From NCBI GenBank assembly GCA_902763885.1, contig CACWTU010000005.1:35858-99857 (forward strand): a stretch of 64,000 nucleotides of DNA, in the 5' to 3' direction. The notes under the pieces were generated by a model. The model searched no databases. It was given only the letters and a program-made list of their open reading frames with translations, and had not been told where the DNA came from. The DNA is from an uncultured Bacteroidales bacterium (GTDB lineage Bacteria; Bacteroidota; Bacteroidia; Bacteroidales; Bacteroidaceae). This document shows positions 8,396-16,783 of the stretch, in pieces. The position numbers were made by a program, and so were the translations under genes. Every line of letters starts with the position of its first letter. The first letter of the stretch is position 1.

Positions 8396-10378
8396 ATGAA
8401 GAGAACAATACTTATGCTGGCGCTGCTTATGGCAGTAGTATCAGTCAGAGCCGATGAGGGCATGTGGATGCTTCCCACACTCAAGAAGATGAACCAGACT
8501 GACATGAAGAAGCTGGGGCTAAAGATCAAGGCATCAGATATTTATAGTGAGAAGAAAGCTTCAATAAAGGATGCTGTGGCGCGTTTTGGCAGCGGATGTA
8601 CGGCTGAGCTGATATCGGACCGCGGGCTGTTGGTGACAAACCACCATTGCGGTTATTCCTATATCCAGGGCCTTTCCACTCCTGAGCACAATTATCTGGA
8701 GGACGGATTCTGGGCTATGAACCAGGGGGAGGAGATTCCCGTTCCGGGGCTTTCGGTTACATTCCTGCAGAGTATGACTGATATCACAGGTTTGGCACAG
8801 GATAAGGCCGATACGCTGTTGGCAAGGACGCGTAGGGCAAATCCGGACTGCCAGGTGCAGGTTACAGGATTCTATGACGGAAACCAGAGTTATATCATAG
8901 TCAATAAGGTATATCGTGACGTGCGTTTTGTGGGCGCTCCGCCTGCATCGGCCGGTAAGTTTGGCGGTGAGACCGATAACTGGATGTGGCCGCGCCATAC
9001 GTGTGATTTCTCAATGTTCCGCGTCTATACAGACCGTAGCGGAAATCCGGCAGATTACAGTGAGGATAATATCCCTCTGCGTCCCAAACGTTTCCTGAGC
9101 ATATCGCTTAAGGGAATGGATGAGGGCGATTTTGCCATGGTGATGGGTTATCCTGCACGTACGCAGCGATTTCAGACCGCCTCACAGCTGGAGCTGATGA
9201 TGGAGGTTCAGGATGTTCGTATTGCAGCCCGTACTGTACGTCAGGATGTCATGTGGAAGGGTATGCGCTCCAATGATACAATAAGCCTTATGTATGCCAA
9301 TAAGTATGCGTCATCAGCAAACGGATGGAAAAAATGGCGTGGCATGAAGGAGAGTTTCGCCGATTTGGATGTGATAGCCCGTCAGCGTCAGAAAGAGGCC
9401 GATTTCATGGAGTGGGTCAATGCCAAGCCTAAACGTGCGGCCAAATACGCTACGGCATTATCGGAGATAGAGGATGCGGTGCATGCCAACACGGAGTATA
9501 ACATAAGGAATGCGGTGTATAGTGAGAGTTTGGGCAATATTGAACTGCTGCGGCTGTCACAGATGAGAGGCGCTGACAGGGAGGCGTTCTACCGCAATTA
9601 CAGCCCTACGCTTGATTGTGAGATAGCCAAGGCAATGGTCAGGTTCTATGAGGAGAATGGCAGCCCCAAGGATTCACTTGACCTCTCTGATCTGGATGTT
9701 GACACGCTGTTTGCATATAGTGCTTACACGGACCCTGACAAGCTCAAATCCATGGATAACAAGGAACTTGCCGATGATCCGGTATCCAAGCTTAATGCTC
9801 TGATCAGGAAAGCCCGCAGGCAAATAAGCAACTCATATTCACCGGATGATGTGAATAGGCGTGAAGCGGCATCCAAGAATTTAACGGCAGGATTGATGGA
9901 GTGGAACAAGGGGGCCAAGCTGTATCCTGATGCAAACTCCACATGTCGCCTCACATATGGAACGGTGCAGGGTTATACTACTAAGGAGGGTAAGAAATAT
10001 GACTATTATACCTCAATGAAGGGCGTGATTGACAAGGAGGATCCCGGCAACTATGAGTTCCGTGTGCCGGCGCGTCAGAAAGAGCTGTATGCGGCTCGTG
10101 ACTTTGGACAGTATGCCGGTCCTGATGGGGATGTGCCTGTCTGTTTCATTACCAACCTTGACATAACGGGCGGTAACTCCGGCAGCCCGGTGATGGATGC
10201 AGAGGGTAACCTGATAGGTTTGGCCTTTGACGGCAACTGGGAGGCTATGAGCAGTGACGTGATATTTGAACCGGAACTTACACGCTGTATATGCGTTGAT
10301 ATCCGCTATGTACTGTGGATGATGGATAAGTTTGGTGGTGCAGGGTATTTGTTGGATGAGATGAATATTGTAAAATAA
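8396..10378 (+). CDS. S46-family dipeptidyl-peptidase, DPP7-like
   Basis: Periplasmic serine dipeptidyl-peptidase of 660 aa that releases dipeptides from oligopeptides in asaccharolytic or peptide-using Bacteroidetes. The signal peptide is MKRTILMLALLMAVVSVRA, and the catalytic His is in TNHHCGY (H84). The nucleophile is Ser595 in GGNSGSPV. The residue 18 positions after that serine, which sets P1 preference in the family (Gly in DPP7, Arg in DPP11), is Gly613, so hydrophobic rather than acidic P1 residues are expected. The open frame extends upstream to 8180, but the signal peptide and promoter fix the start at 8396. Length is slightly below the usual 700-720 aa. Confidence 0.93.
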   Translation: MKRTILMLALLMAVVSVRADEGMWMLPTLKKMNQTDMKKLGLKIKASDIYSEKKASIKDAVARFGSGCTAELISDRGLLVTNHHCGYSYIQGLSTPEHNYLEDGFWAMNQGEEIPVPGLSVTFLQSMTDITGLAQDKADTLLARTRRANPDCQVQVTGFYDGNQSYIIVNKVYRDVRFVGAPPASAGKFGGETDNWMWPRHTCDFSMFRVYTDRSGNPADYSEDNIPLRPKRFLSISLKGMDEGDFAMVMGYPARTQRFQTASQLELMMEVQDVRIAARTVRQDVMWKGMRSNDTISLMYANKYASSANGWKKWRGMKESFADLDVIARQRQKEADFMEWVNAKPKRAAKYATALSEIEDAVHANTEYNIRNAVYSESLGNIELLRLSQMRGADREAFYRNYSPTLDCEIAKAMVRFYEENGSPKDSLDLSDLDVDTLFAYSAYTDPDKLKSMDNKELADDPVSKLNALIRKARRQISNSYSPDDVNRREAASKNLTAGLMEWNKGAKLYPDANSTCRLTYGTVQGYTTKEGKKYDYYTSMKGVIDKEDPGNYEFRVPARQKELYAARDFGQYAGPDGDVPVCFITNLDITGGNSGSPVMDAEGNLIGLAFDGNWEAMSSDVIFEPELTRCICVDIRYVLWMMDKFGGAGYLLDEMNIVK

Positions 10379-10426
10379 ATAATTGATTATCAATAAAATG
10401 TTTGTTTATATTTAAAGTTTGGTATT

Positions 10427-11143
10427 ATGGAAAAGAAGAGATTGGTGGTGTTGAGCGGATCGGGCATAAGCGCTGAGAGCGGTATAGCCACGTTTCGCGG
10501 CGGGAACGGCCTCTGGGATAATGAACCGGTTGAGGCTGTAGCTACTGTAGACGGCTGGTATCGTGATCCGGCGCGTGTATTGCGTTTCTATAATGAACGT
10601 CGTGCCCAGCTGGCAACCGTAGAGCCCAATGAGGCGCACAGGATTGTGGCTGAACTTGAGAAGGATTTTGACGTGTGCGTTGTTACGCAGAATGTGGATA
10701 ATCTGCATGAGCGTGCAGGCAGCAGCAATATCATACATCTGCATGGTGAACTGACCAAGGTCCGTCCGGAAGATACTTATACCGATATGGACTGGTGGAG
10801 TGAGCGTTACGTGCAGGACATAGGTTATAAGGCTATCAATATGGGTGATAAGGGCGGTCCGCACAATACCCAGTTGCGTCCGCATATAGTATGGTTCGGT
10901 GAGCAGGTGCCAAACCTGCAGAAGGCTGCCGATGAGGTGAGTAGGGCAGACATTCTGCTCATTGTAGGTACATCAATGCAGGTCTATCCTGCGGCTGGAC
11001 TCTACCAGTATGCTCCGTCGGGATGCAGAATCTATATGATTGATCCTGATCCGGCTGCCGCTGCGCATGTTAGCGGTGTGGTGCATATTCAGGATGTGGC
11101 TACGGCGGGGATGCGGAAGTTCAAGGAATTAATTGAGAATTGA
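10427..11143 (+). CDS. cobB: SIR2-family NAD-dependent protein deacylase without zinc cysteines
   Basis: Sirtuin of 238 aa that removes acyl groups from lysine using NAD. Seen: GSGISAESGI (11-20, NAD binding), Y55 and R58 in FYNERR (the Tyr/Arg pair that marks class III desuccinylase/demalonylase activity), TQNVD (87-91), HLHGEL with catalytic His106, and IVWFGE (154-159). Between residues 110 and 150, where CobB has four zinc cysteines, there are none; the only cysteines are in DVCVV and GCRI. So the fold must be stabilised without zinc. It begins 48 nt after the peptidase gene and may be co-transcribed with it. Confidence 0.9.
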   Translation: MEKKRLVVLSGSGISAESGIATFRGGNGLWDNEPVEAVATVDGWYRDPARVLRFYNERRAQLATVEPNEAHRIVAELEKDFDVCVVTQNVDNLHERAGSSNIIHLHGELTKVRPEDTYTDMDWWSERYVQDIGYKAINMGDKGGPHNTQLRPHIVWFGEQVPNLQKAADEVSRADILLIVGTSMQVYPAAGLYQYAPSGCRIYMIDPDPAAAAHVSGVVHIQDVATAGMRKFKELIEN

Positions 11144-11163
11144 AAATTGAAAATTGAAAATTC
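11129..11163 (+). repeat. GAAAATT heptamer array after the sirtuin gene
   Basis: Tandem copies of the 7-bp unit TTGAAAA begin at the sirtuin stop codon and run to about 11163. A short further piece lies at 11208-11219, just before the next gene. The same unit recurs at 42179-42208, 43779-43831, 44113-44140 and, inverted, 44221-44253. Function unknown. Confidence 0.8.
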
Positions 11164-11220
11164 TTTTAGTCGCTTCGCTTGGTAAAAGCGCCCCTTCGGG
11201 TCGAGCGGAAAATTGAAAAA

Positions 11221-11475
11221 ATGATGATTAGCAAGGATAGTGTAGAGACGGCATATGCCTTTCTTCATCAGAAACTCAGAGTGTATGAGCATTCCACTCT
11301 TGATTGGCAGAAGGATGATATAGAGATGATTATTGGAGACTATGCCGATCAAATCAATCCAGAACTCTTACTGCAATTGTCAAATGGAAATCCCGATTTT
11401 CTGAAAGATCACGCCACGTTCAAGAGAGACCTGATTCACGCTGTTAGTATATTGGAGCAGAATCTTTCTCAGTGA
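11221..11475 (+). CDS. Small hypothetical protein
   Basis: An 84-aa acidic, mostly helical protein (MMISKDSVETAYAFLHQKLR at the N-terminus). I do not recognise a family. The start at 11221 was preferred over a GTG 42 nt upstream because that region is heptamer-repeat spacer sequence rather than coding. It lies downstream of the sirtuin gene and ends just before a pair of palindromic repeats. No signal peptide or TM segment is seen, so it is probably cytoplasmic. Confidence 0.6.
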   Translation: MMISKDSVETAYAFLHQKLRVYEHSTLDWQKDDIEMIIGDYADQINPELLLQLSNGNPDFLKDHATFKRDLIHAVSILEQNLSQ

Positions 11476-11479
11476 GCAG

Positions 11480-11512
11480 CAGTACAAAAGGGGACGGTTC
11501 TGTTTTGTACTG
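11480..11512 (+). repeat. REP-like palindrome, left half of an inverted pair
   Basis: A perfect 10-bp inverted repeat CAGTACAAAA / TTTTGTACTG encloses a 13-nt asymmetric loop GGGGACGGTTCTG. The same structure occurs inverted at 11589-11621 and, with another stem, inside the end of rimO (32865-32897). Confidence 0.85.
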
Positions 11513-11548
11513 TTTTCAGTTTTATACGTATTGGGATCCCATATAAAG

Positions 11549-11578
11549 AAGGCGTCCGGAATCAAATCCAGACGCCTT
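11549..11578. terminator. Bidirectional terminator between convergent genes
   Basis: The stem AAGGCGTC-C-GGA pairs with TCC-A-GACGCCTT around a six-base loop, flanked by A-rich sequence on the left and TTTG on the right. It serves the small gene ending at 11475 and the PurF-like gene ending at 11623, and sits between two inverted REP-like palindromes. Confidence 0.7.
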
Positions 11579-11588
11579 TGTTGTAAAA

Positions 11589-11621
11589 CAGTACAAAACA
11601 GAACCGTCCCCTTTTGTACTG
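11589..11621 (-). repeat. REP-like palindrome, right half of an inverted pair
   Basis: The same 10-bp stem as the element at 11480, with the loop CAGAACCGTCCCC, the exact reverse complement of that loop. It ends directly beside the stop codon of the PurF-like gene. Together the two halves form a REPIN-like structure of about 142 bp. Confidence 0.85.
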
Positions 11622-11622
11622 C

Positions 11623-13059
11623 TTATTGTTGGTTCTCCTCCTCAAGGGTGTAGAAGGAGCTGCCGTCAAAGCAGTGTGTGCAGATGCGCTCCTTGGGCAG
11701 GCCAATAGCTTTAACAAGTGATTCTATTGAGGTGAACTTAAGTGTGGTAAGCTGCAGACGCTTGGCTATCTCGTCAACCATCCTGTTGTATTCAGGTGTG
11801 CCTGTAGTGGCGTATTTGCTGAGAGTCTCCTGGCTGGGGTTGTCGCCCTCAAAATCCTTAATAACACGGCGGCTGATAAGCTCAAGTTCGCTCTTGCTTG
11901 CAGAGTAATTCACAAACGGGCATCCGTAGATAAGGGGAGGACATGATATGCGCATGTGGGCAGCCTTGACGCCAGACTCATAGAACTCATGTGAGTTATC
12001 CTTAAGCTGTGTGCCTCGAACGATACTGTCATCGCAGAATACCAGACGCTTGCCATTGAGAATCTCCTTGTTGGATATGAGCTTCATCTTGGCCACAAGG
12101 TTGCGGCGTGACTGATCGGTAGGCATGAAAGAACGCGGCCATGTGGGAGTATATTTGGCAACGGCTCTTGTATAGGGGCATTTGTGCCCCTCCGCATAAC
12201 CAACCGCCATACCTACACCACTATCAGGAATTCCGCATGCGCCATCCACCTCAACATCATCCTCACGACCCATAACACGGCCCAGCTCATTGCGGGCATC
12301 CTCAACGTTTCGGCCCTCATAGCAACTGGTGGGGAATCCGTAATAAACCCACAGGAAAGAGCATATCTGCATCTTCTTGTTGGGCTTACGCAGCTCCTCA
12401 TAGCCGTTCTCTTTTATTCTGATTATCTGGCCGGGGCCGATATAGAGTTTAGTCTCAAATCCCAGATTCGGAAAAGCTGTGGTTTCAGTTGTTACGGCTA
12501 CTGCATCATTTCTTACGCCAAGGGCTATCGGTGTGCGTCCCCATGAATCACGTGCTGCAATTATGCCATCCTCTGTAAGCAGAAGCATTGAGCATGAGCC
12601 TTTTATGGTTCTGAAAACGTTTTCGATGCCATCCACATAGTCTTTGCCTTTTATGATGAGTAGGGCAATCAGTTCCGTGGGGTTGATCTTTCCGCTGCTG
12701 AACTCACTCAGATGCATGTTCTCGGCCAGCAGGCTCTCACATATCTCCTCCTTGTTGTTGATTTTAGCCACCGTAACAAGGGCAAAGCGTCCCAGGTGAC
12801 TGTTCATGAGCATGGGCTGCGCATCGGTATCACTGATTACGCCTATGCCGCTGTTGCCGCAGAATCTGTCCAGTTCACATTCAAACTTGCTCCTGAAATA
12901 GTCATTCTCAAGATTGTGGATGCTGCGCTTGAAACCCAGTTCAGGGTGGTATGTTACCATGCCGGCGCGGCTTGTTCCCAGATGTGACTGATAATCAGTT
13001 CCGTAAAAAAGATCATTGATGCATCTCTCCTTAGAGACGACTCCAAAAAATCCGCCCAT
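11623..13059 (-). CDS. PurF-like amidophosphoribosyltransferase homologue lacking the N-terminal cysteine
   Basis: A 478-aa protein with the domain order of glutamine PRPP amidotransferase: an Ntn-type glutaminase domain (1 to about 225) and a phosphoribosyltransferase domain with the PRPP motif RLVFCDDSIVRGTQL (338-352). The N-terminus reads MGGFFGVVSKERC. After Met removal the first residue is Gly, not the catalytic Cys of PurF (CGVFGI), and the nearest Cys is residue 13, so glutamine hydrolysis as in PurF is not expected. ICSFLWVYYGFPTSCYEGRN and the CTHCFDGSS tail match a Bacteroidetes-wide paralogue as I remember it. It may use ammonia or have a regulatory or other transferase role. Confidence 0.85.
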   Translation of the reverse strand: MGGFFGVVSKERCINDLFYGTDYQSHLGTSRAGMVTYHPELGFKRSIHNLENDYFRSKFECELDRFCGNSGIGVISDTDAQPMLMNSHLGRFALVTVAKINNKEEICESLLAENMHLSEFSSGKINPTELIALLIIKGKDYVDGIENVFRTIKGSCSMLLLTEDGIIAARDSWGRTPIALGVRNDAVAVTTETTAFPNLGFETKLYIGPGQIIRIKENGYEELRKPNKKMQICSFLWVYYGFPTSCYEGRNVEDARNELGRVMGREDDVEVDGACGIPDSGVGMAVGYAEGHKCPYTRAVAKYTPTWPRSFMPTDQSRRNLVAKMKLISNKEILNGKRLVFCDDSIVRGTQLKDNSHEFYESGVKAAHMRISCPPLIYGCPFVNYSASKSELELISRRVIKDFEGDNPSQETLSKYATTGTPEYNRMVDEIAKRLQLTTLKFTSIESLVKAIGLPKERICTHCFDGSSFYTLEEENQQ

Positions 13060-13105
13060 TAGCTCTCTGTTAAAGTGTTATTGTGAAAGGGTTCTAAACT
13101 GAGCA

Positions 13106-13113
13106 CAAAATTA
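13106..13113 (-). promoter_or_regulatory. Promoter -7 element of the PurF-like gene
   Basis: The minus strand reads TAATTTTG, matching TAnnTTTG, about 47 nt before the start codon at 13059. No clear -33 element. Confidence 0.5.
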
Positions 13114-13201
13114 CAATTTCTCTCTGATTAATTATATCAGCACGCCAAACACTTATCCACAATTTTGGTTAAGGTTTGTATGGAATGATAAAAAACTTGG
13201 C

Positions 13202-13209
13202 TATATTTG
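13202..13209 (+). promoter_or_regulatory. Promoter of the lipoprotein / receptor / DUF4249 operon
   Basis: TATATTTG is preceded by TTTG at 13175-13178 with a 23-nt spacer, close to the Bacteroidetes -33/-7 layout. The gene starts at 13258, about 48 nt downstream of the -7 element. Confidence 0.6.
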
Positions 13210-13257
13210 TATTTCGAAACATTGTTGAAATGTATTAATATTTAATTATTTGCATAT

Positions 13258-14736
13258 ATGAAAAGGTGTAATCTATTTGCGTTATGTGTCTCATCCATGA
13301 TTCTGGCTCTCGGAGTGGCAGTTTTATCAGGATGTGATGGTGAGAAAGAAAAGCTGGATAAGGATAAGGAAAACGGCCAGAATTCCGGCGGTAACGGAAA
13401 CCAACAAAATGCTGATGACATTGTATATCCTGTCGTTAAACAGAAAGAATTCATAGAAGATGCAGCAATTGATTTGCTGAATCTTTTCCCAGCTCAGAAT
13501 TTTGAGTCACAAATCAGTCTGGGTAAGGATATCCAGAAGATATGTGACACTTACAGATGGGACAATGTAGAGGGATGGGCTGATGATGCTCTTAAAACAT
13601 GTCAGACACTCCTTAACCAGTATAGTGAAAAGACAGATGAATGGGTTTCTGAGTATAATAAAACCAGGGAATTATATTTTAAATATACAAGTATCTATAG
13701 TGAGCTTTTGGCAGTGTCAAACTTTACAGGCCATTTTGTCGCAAATAATAGAGCTTGGGATTATTCTCCCAGTGAAGGGCTGCAATTTGACTTTAAGGAT
13801 AAAGGCGGAAATGAATGCGTAATCGTTTTATCTACAGAAGGTGAAAATACCAATGTCAAAATCCCTTCAGTTCATGCATACTATGGATATGACATTAGTA
13901 GAGAAGAAAAGGGTGATAGTTTATTAATATATTACAGTTATTATCATGATAAATATAATATTCAACTAGTCATTCCTGAAACAATAACACTTTCATTGTC
14001 CAGGAGTGGTACATCTGTTGTGAAGCTTACTCTCAATACAAAATTCGGGTCATTGACCGGTGATTCCTGTCTGGATCTCAGCACTAGTGTTATTGGGATA
14101 CATTCGGAGCTGCAGATGGATAACGGTTACAGGTTTGTTGCTGACAATGTGCTTTATAAGGGTAACGAGAATGTGTTGGTTCAGGCGCACGCCTATAAGG
14201 ATGAAGATGAACTGTTGTCATTTGAGGTTTCTGGAGCCATAAAGGGAATGCCACAGTTGCTTTTTGCTGATGAGGGAGAGGATGCCTTTAAAAAGTATTT
14301 TCAAGAAGACATTAAGACTGACAGGTCTGATGTTTCTGATCTAAACATAAAAATAGACATTCACAAAAAGATACAGATTGCAGGTTCTGTTTCAAGTCTC
14401 CGTAAGTTATGGGAGTATACTGACAAGGCTAATGAATTTTATCTGGAGGAGACCAAATTCAAACAGTATGTAAGCAGCATAAATGAGACAATTGATATGG
14501 GGCTTTATTTCAATGGTTATGATACCAAACAAGCTAATGTCATTGTAGAGGCATTCCCTAGATCCAGTTGGTATGACGATGTTGAAAGAGTTAGATGGAA
14601 CATGCGCCCGGTAATAGTATTGTCAGACGGAAGCCAAACAAGTACATTTGATGATTACTTTGATGAAAGGGAATTCAATAAGCTTATCAGTGTGTTTGAA
14701 TCATTGCTTGATGATTACGAAGAAATGGCTGATTGA
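13258..14736 (+). CDS. Large hypothetical lipoprotein
   Basis: A 492-aa protein with a lipoprotein signal ending LSGC (Cys26), then a low-complexity K/D/N/G linker (about residues 29-55) as in surface-exposed Bacteroidetes lipoproteins. The rest is acidic and rich in beta-strand-like segments, with a helical stretch at about 85-150. I do not recognise a family. The next gene, for a TonB-type receptor, begins inside its last 26 nt, so the two are probably translated together and may form one outer-membrane complex. Confidence 0.75.
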   Translation: MKRCNLFALCVSSMILALGVAVLSGCDGEKEKLDKDKENGQNSGGNGNQQNADDIVYPVVKQKEFIEDAAIDLLNLFPAQNFESQISLGKDIQKICDTYRWDNVEGWADDALKTCQTLLNQYSEKTDEWVSEYNKTRELYFKYTSIYSELLAVSNFTGHFVANNRAWDYSPSEGLQFDFKDKGGNECVIVLSTEGENTNVKIPSVHAYYGYDISREEKGDSLLIYYSYYHDKYNIQLVIPETITLSLSRSGTSVVKLTLNTKFGSLTGDSCLDLSTSVIGIHSELQMDNGYRFVADNVLYKGNENVLVQAHAYKDEDELLSFEVSGAIKGMPQLLFADEGEDAFKKYFQEDIKTDRSDVSDLNIKIDIHKKIQIAGSVSSLRKLWEYTDKANEFYLEETKFKQYVSSINETIDMGLYFNGYDTKQANVIVEAFPRSSWYDDVERVRWNMRPVIVLSDGSQTSTFDDYFDEREFNKLISVFESLLDDYEEMAD

Positions 14737-16780
14737 TTTTAAAAAACGGATATTAATAATATTATTATTTTTACTGGTTCATCTGGTTCCTCTGTTTTCA
14801 CAGGCGGAACCGGATGATCTGGTTTATTCTCTTGATACTGTTGATATATCGGCCTCAAAAAACATTTCACCATTAAGAGGTTCAGGAACAGGACAGATAA
14901 TTCTGGATATGGATTATCTGGAGAGCCTGCCAAAATTTATGGGCAACACTGATCCATTAGGCGTAGCACGTATGCTGCCCGGTGTGCGTACATCAAACGA
15001 GTATGACGGCAGGCTCAATATTGATGGTGGCGGTAATGGGCATAATGTCCTCTCTTTGAGTGGAGTACCGCTTTATAACGTGAATCATCTGCTCGGTTTC
15101 TTCTCAACATTCATACCAAGCCATTATGAGTCAATGTCACTGAGCCGAGCCCCAATAACTGCACAGTCGCCCAACAGGATAGGCGGGGAATTGGTGTTCC
15201 ATCCTGCAGAGGATTCCATTGCCGGAACATTGAGCGGAGAGCTGTCGGTAGGGTTGCTTTCAACGCAGGGAACAGTAAAGATTCCAACCGGAAGGCATTC
15301 CAGCCTTACTCTTTCATTACGTGATTCATATATCAACCTGCTGTACTCAAAATGGCTGAATACAGAAGACCTTAATATGAATTATTCGTTCTTTGATTCA
15401 AATGTTACCTGGACATGCCATCTGAACGATAGGAATACATTGACAGCCGACGCATATTGGGGATCTGATAAGGTGAAGTTTGATGTTGATACGTACTTGG
15501 CAGACATCGGTTTCAAATGGGGAAACAATGCCGAGGCGCTGCATTGGACTCATAAGAACAGAGCCGGAACCCTTTTCTTAAAGCAAACTTTATTCAGGAC
15601 TGAGCATCATAACAGGTTTGAAATAAGACATGAAGACCTTTCAATGAATATGCCTACAGGTATCACTGATTATGGTTACATGTTAAAGATGGATTACAAA
15701 CAGTTGTCAATGGGAATTGATGCCCTGTCTCATAATACTCAAATACAGTCTCCGGTCATTGCCGGTACTTACAATGCCACAGAGATGAAACCTGTACGTC
15801 AGAATAATTGTGAGTGCTCCGCATATGTTGACTATACCCGTTCCTTGTCTGAATGCTTTTCATTAAGCTTAGGAGTGAGAGGCAATTGCTTCTTTATGGA
15901 TAAGCGTAGTTTCAGGTCCGTTGATCCGTCCATGACGATAGCGTATCACAATGATGACAATGGATGGGACGTATCATTGAATCTGACCCAACGTCATCAG
16001 TACCTGTTCCAGACCGGAGTGACTGATTACGGATTGCCCATTGAATTCTGGTTTACAGCCGATAAGAACCACGAGCCTCAATACATGCGCGGATTGACGT
16101 TGTCAGGTAGTGTGCCACTTTTTAATGGAGGCTATTCATTGTCAACTTCAGTCTATTACCGACTGTTGTACAATCAGTTGGATTATTATGGATCTCTAAT
16201 GGATTTCCTGTCAACAGACTATTCGTTATATGACCATCTGATTAAGGGCGAGGGCCGTAACTATGGAGTGGATGTGATGTTGACAAAAAATACAGGAAAC
16301 CTATTGGGTTGGATAAGTTATAGCTACGGAAGGGCTTTGAGAAATTTCAGTGCCGCAGGTATGGAGGGGTGGTATCCGGCCAGACATGAACGCAGGCATG
16401 AACTTGATTTGCTGCTCACATACAAGACCGGTAAAAGATGGGAGCCGTCATGTACATTCGTGGCTGCTGATGGCACACCGTTTACAGCTCCGGAATACTT
16501 CTATCTGATAAATTATAATGTATTTGCAAAATATGGGGAGTATAACGCATACAGACTCAGACCCTATATGAGAATGGATTTATCAGTTAATATAGAGTTG
16601 AACCATAGGAACGGGTCATTCATAAAAGAGCATGGATTGTCTGTCAGTGCTTATAATGTACTTTGCCGAAACAATGATATATCATATCAGATGAAAATAT
16701 ATGATGACAAGATATATTACAGTCATATATCCTTTGTTTCAACTGTGTTGCCTACAATAAGTTATTATTGCAAGTTTTGA
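14711..16780 (+). CDS. TonB-dependent receptor-like outer-membrane protein
   Basis: A 689-aa protein starting MITKKWLIDFKKRILIILLF, with a signal peptide to about residue 31. A plug domain follows, seen in the segments LDTVDISASKNISPLRGSGT, LESLPKFMGNTDPLGVARML and LNIDGGGNGHNVLSLSGVPL, which match the SusC/FecA-type plug of receptors acting with DUF4249 partners. The remainder has the alternating aromatic strands of a 22-strand barrel. No N-terminal carboxypeptidase-like domain is present. The 26-nt overlap with the lipoprotein gene and 3-nt gap to the DUF4249 gene show a tight operon. Ligand unknown. Confidence 0.82.
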   Translation: MITKKWLIDFKKRILIILLFLLVHLVPLFSQAEPDDLVYSLDTVDISASKNISPLRGSGTGQIILDMDYLESLPKFMGNTDPLGVARMLPGVRTSNEYDGRLNIDGGGNGHNVLSLSGVPLYNVNHLLGFFSTFIPSHYESMSLSRAPITAQSPNRIGGELVFHPAEDSIAGTLSGELSVGLLSTQGTVKIPTGRHSSLTLSLRDSYINLLYSKWLNTEDLNMNYSFFDSNVTWTCHLNDRNTLTADAYWGSDKVKFDVDTYLADIGFKWGNNAEALHWTHKNRAGTLFLKQTLFRTEHHNRFEIRHEDLSMNMPTGITDYGYMLKMDYKQLSMGIDALSHNTQIQSPVIAGTYNATEMKPVRQNNCECSAYVDYTRSLSECFSLSLGVRGNCFFMDKRSFRSVDPSMTIAYHNDDNGWDVSLNLTQRHQYLFQTGVTDYGLPIEFWFTADKNHEPQYMRGLTLSGSVPLFNGGYSLSTSVYYRLLYNQLDYYGSLMDFLSTDYSLYDHLIKGEGRNYGVDVMLTKNTGNLLGWISYSYGRALRNFSAAGMEGWYPARHERRHELDLLLTYKTGKRWEPSCTFVAADGTPFTAPEYFYLINYNVFAKYGEYNAYRLRPYMRMDLSVNIELNHRNGSFIKEHGLSVSAYNVLCRNNDISYQMKIYDDKIYYSHISFVSTVLPTISYYCKF

Positions 16781-16783
16781 ATA

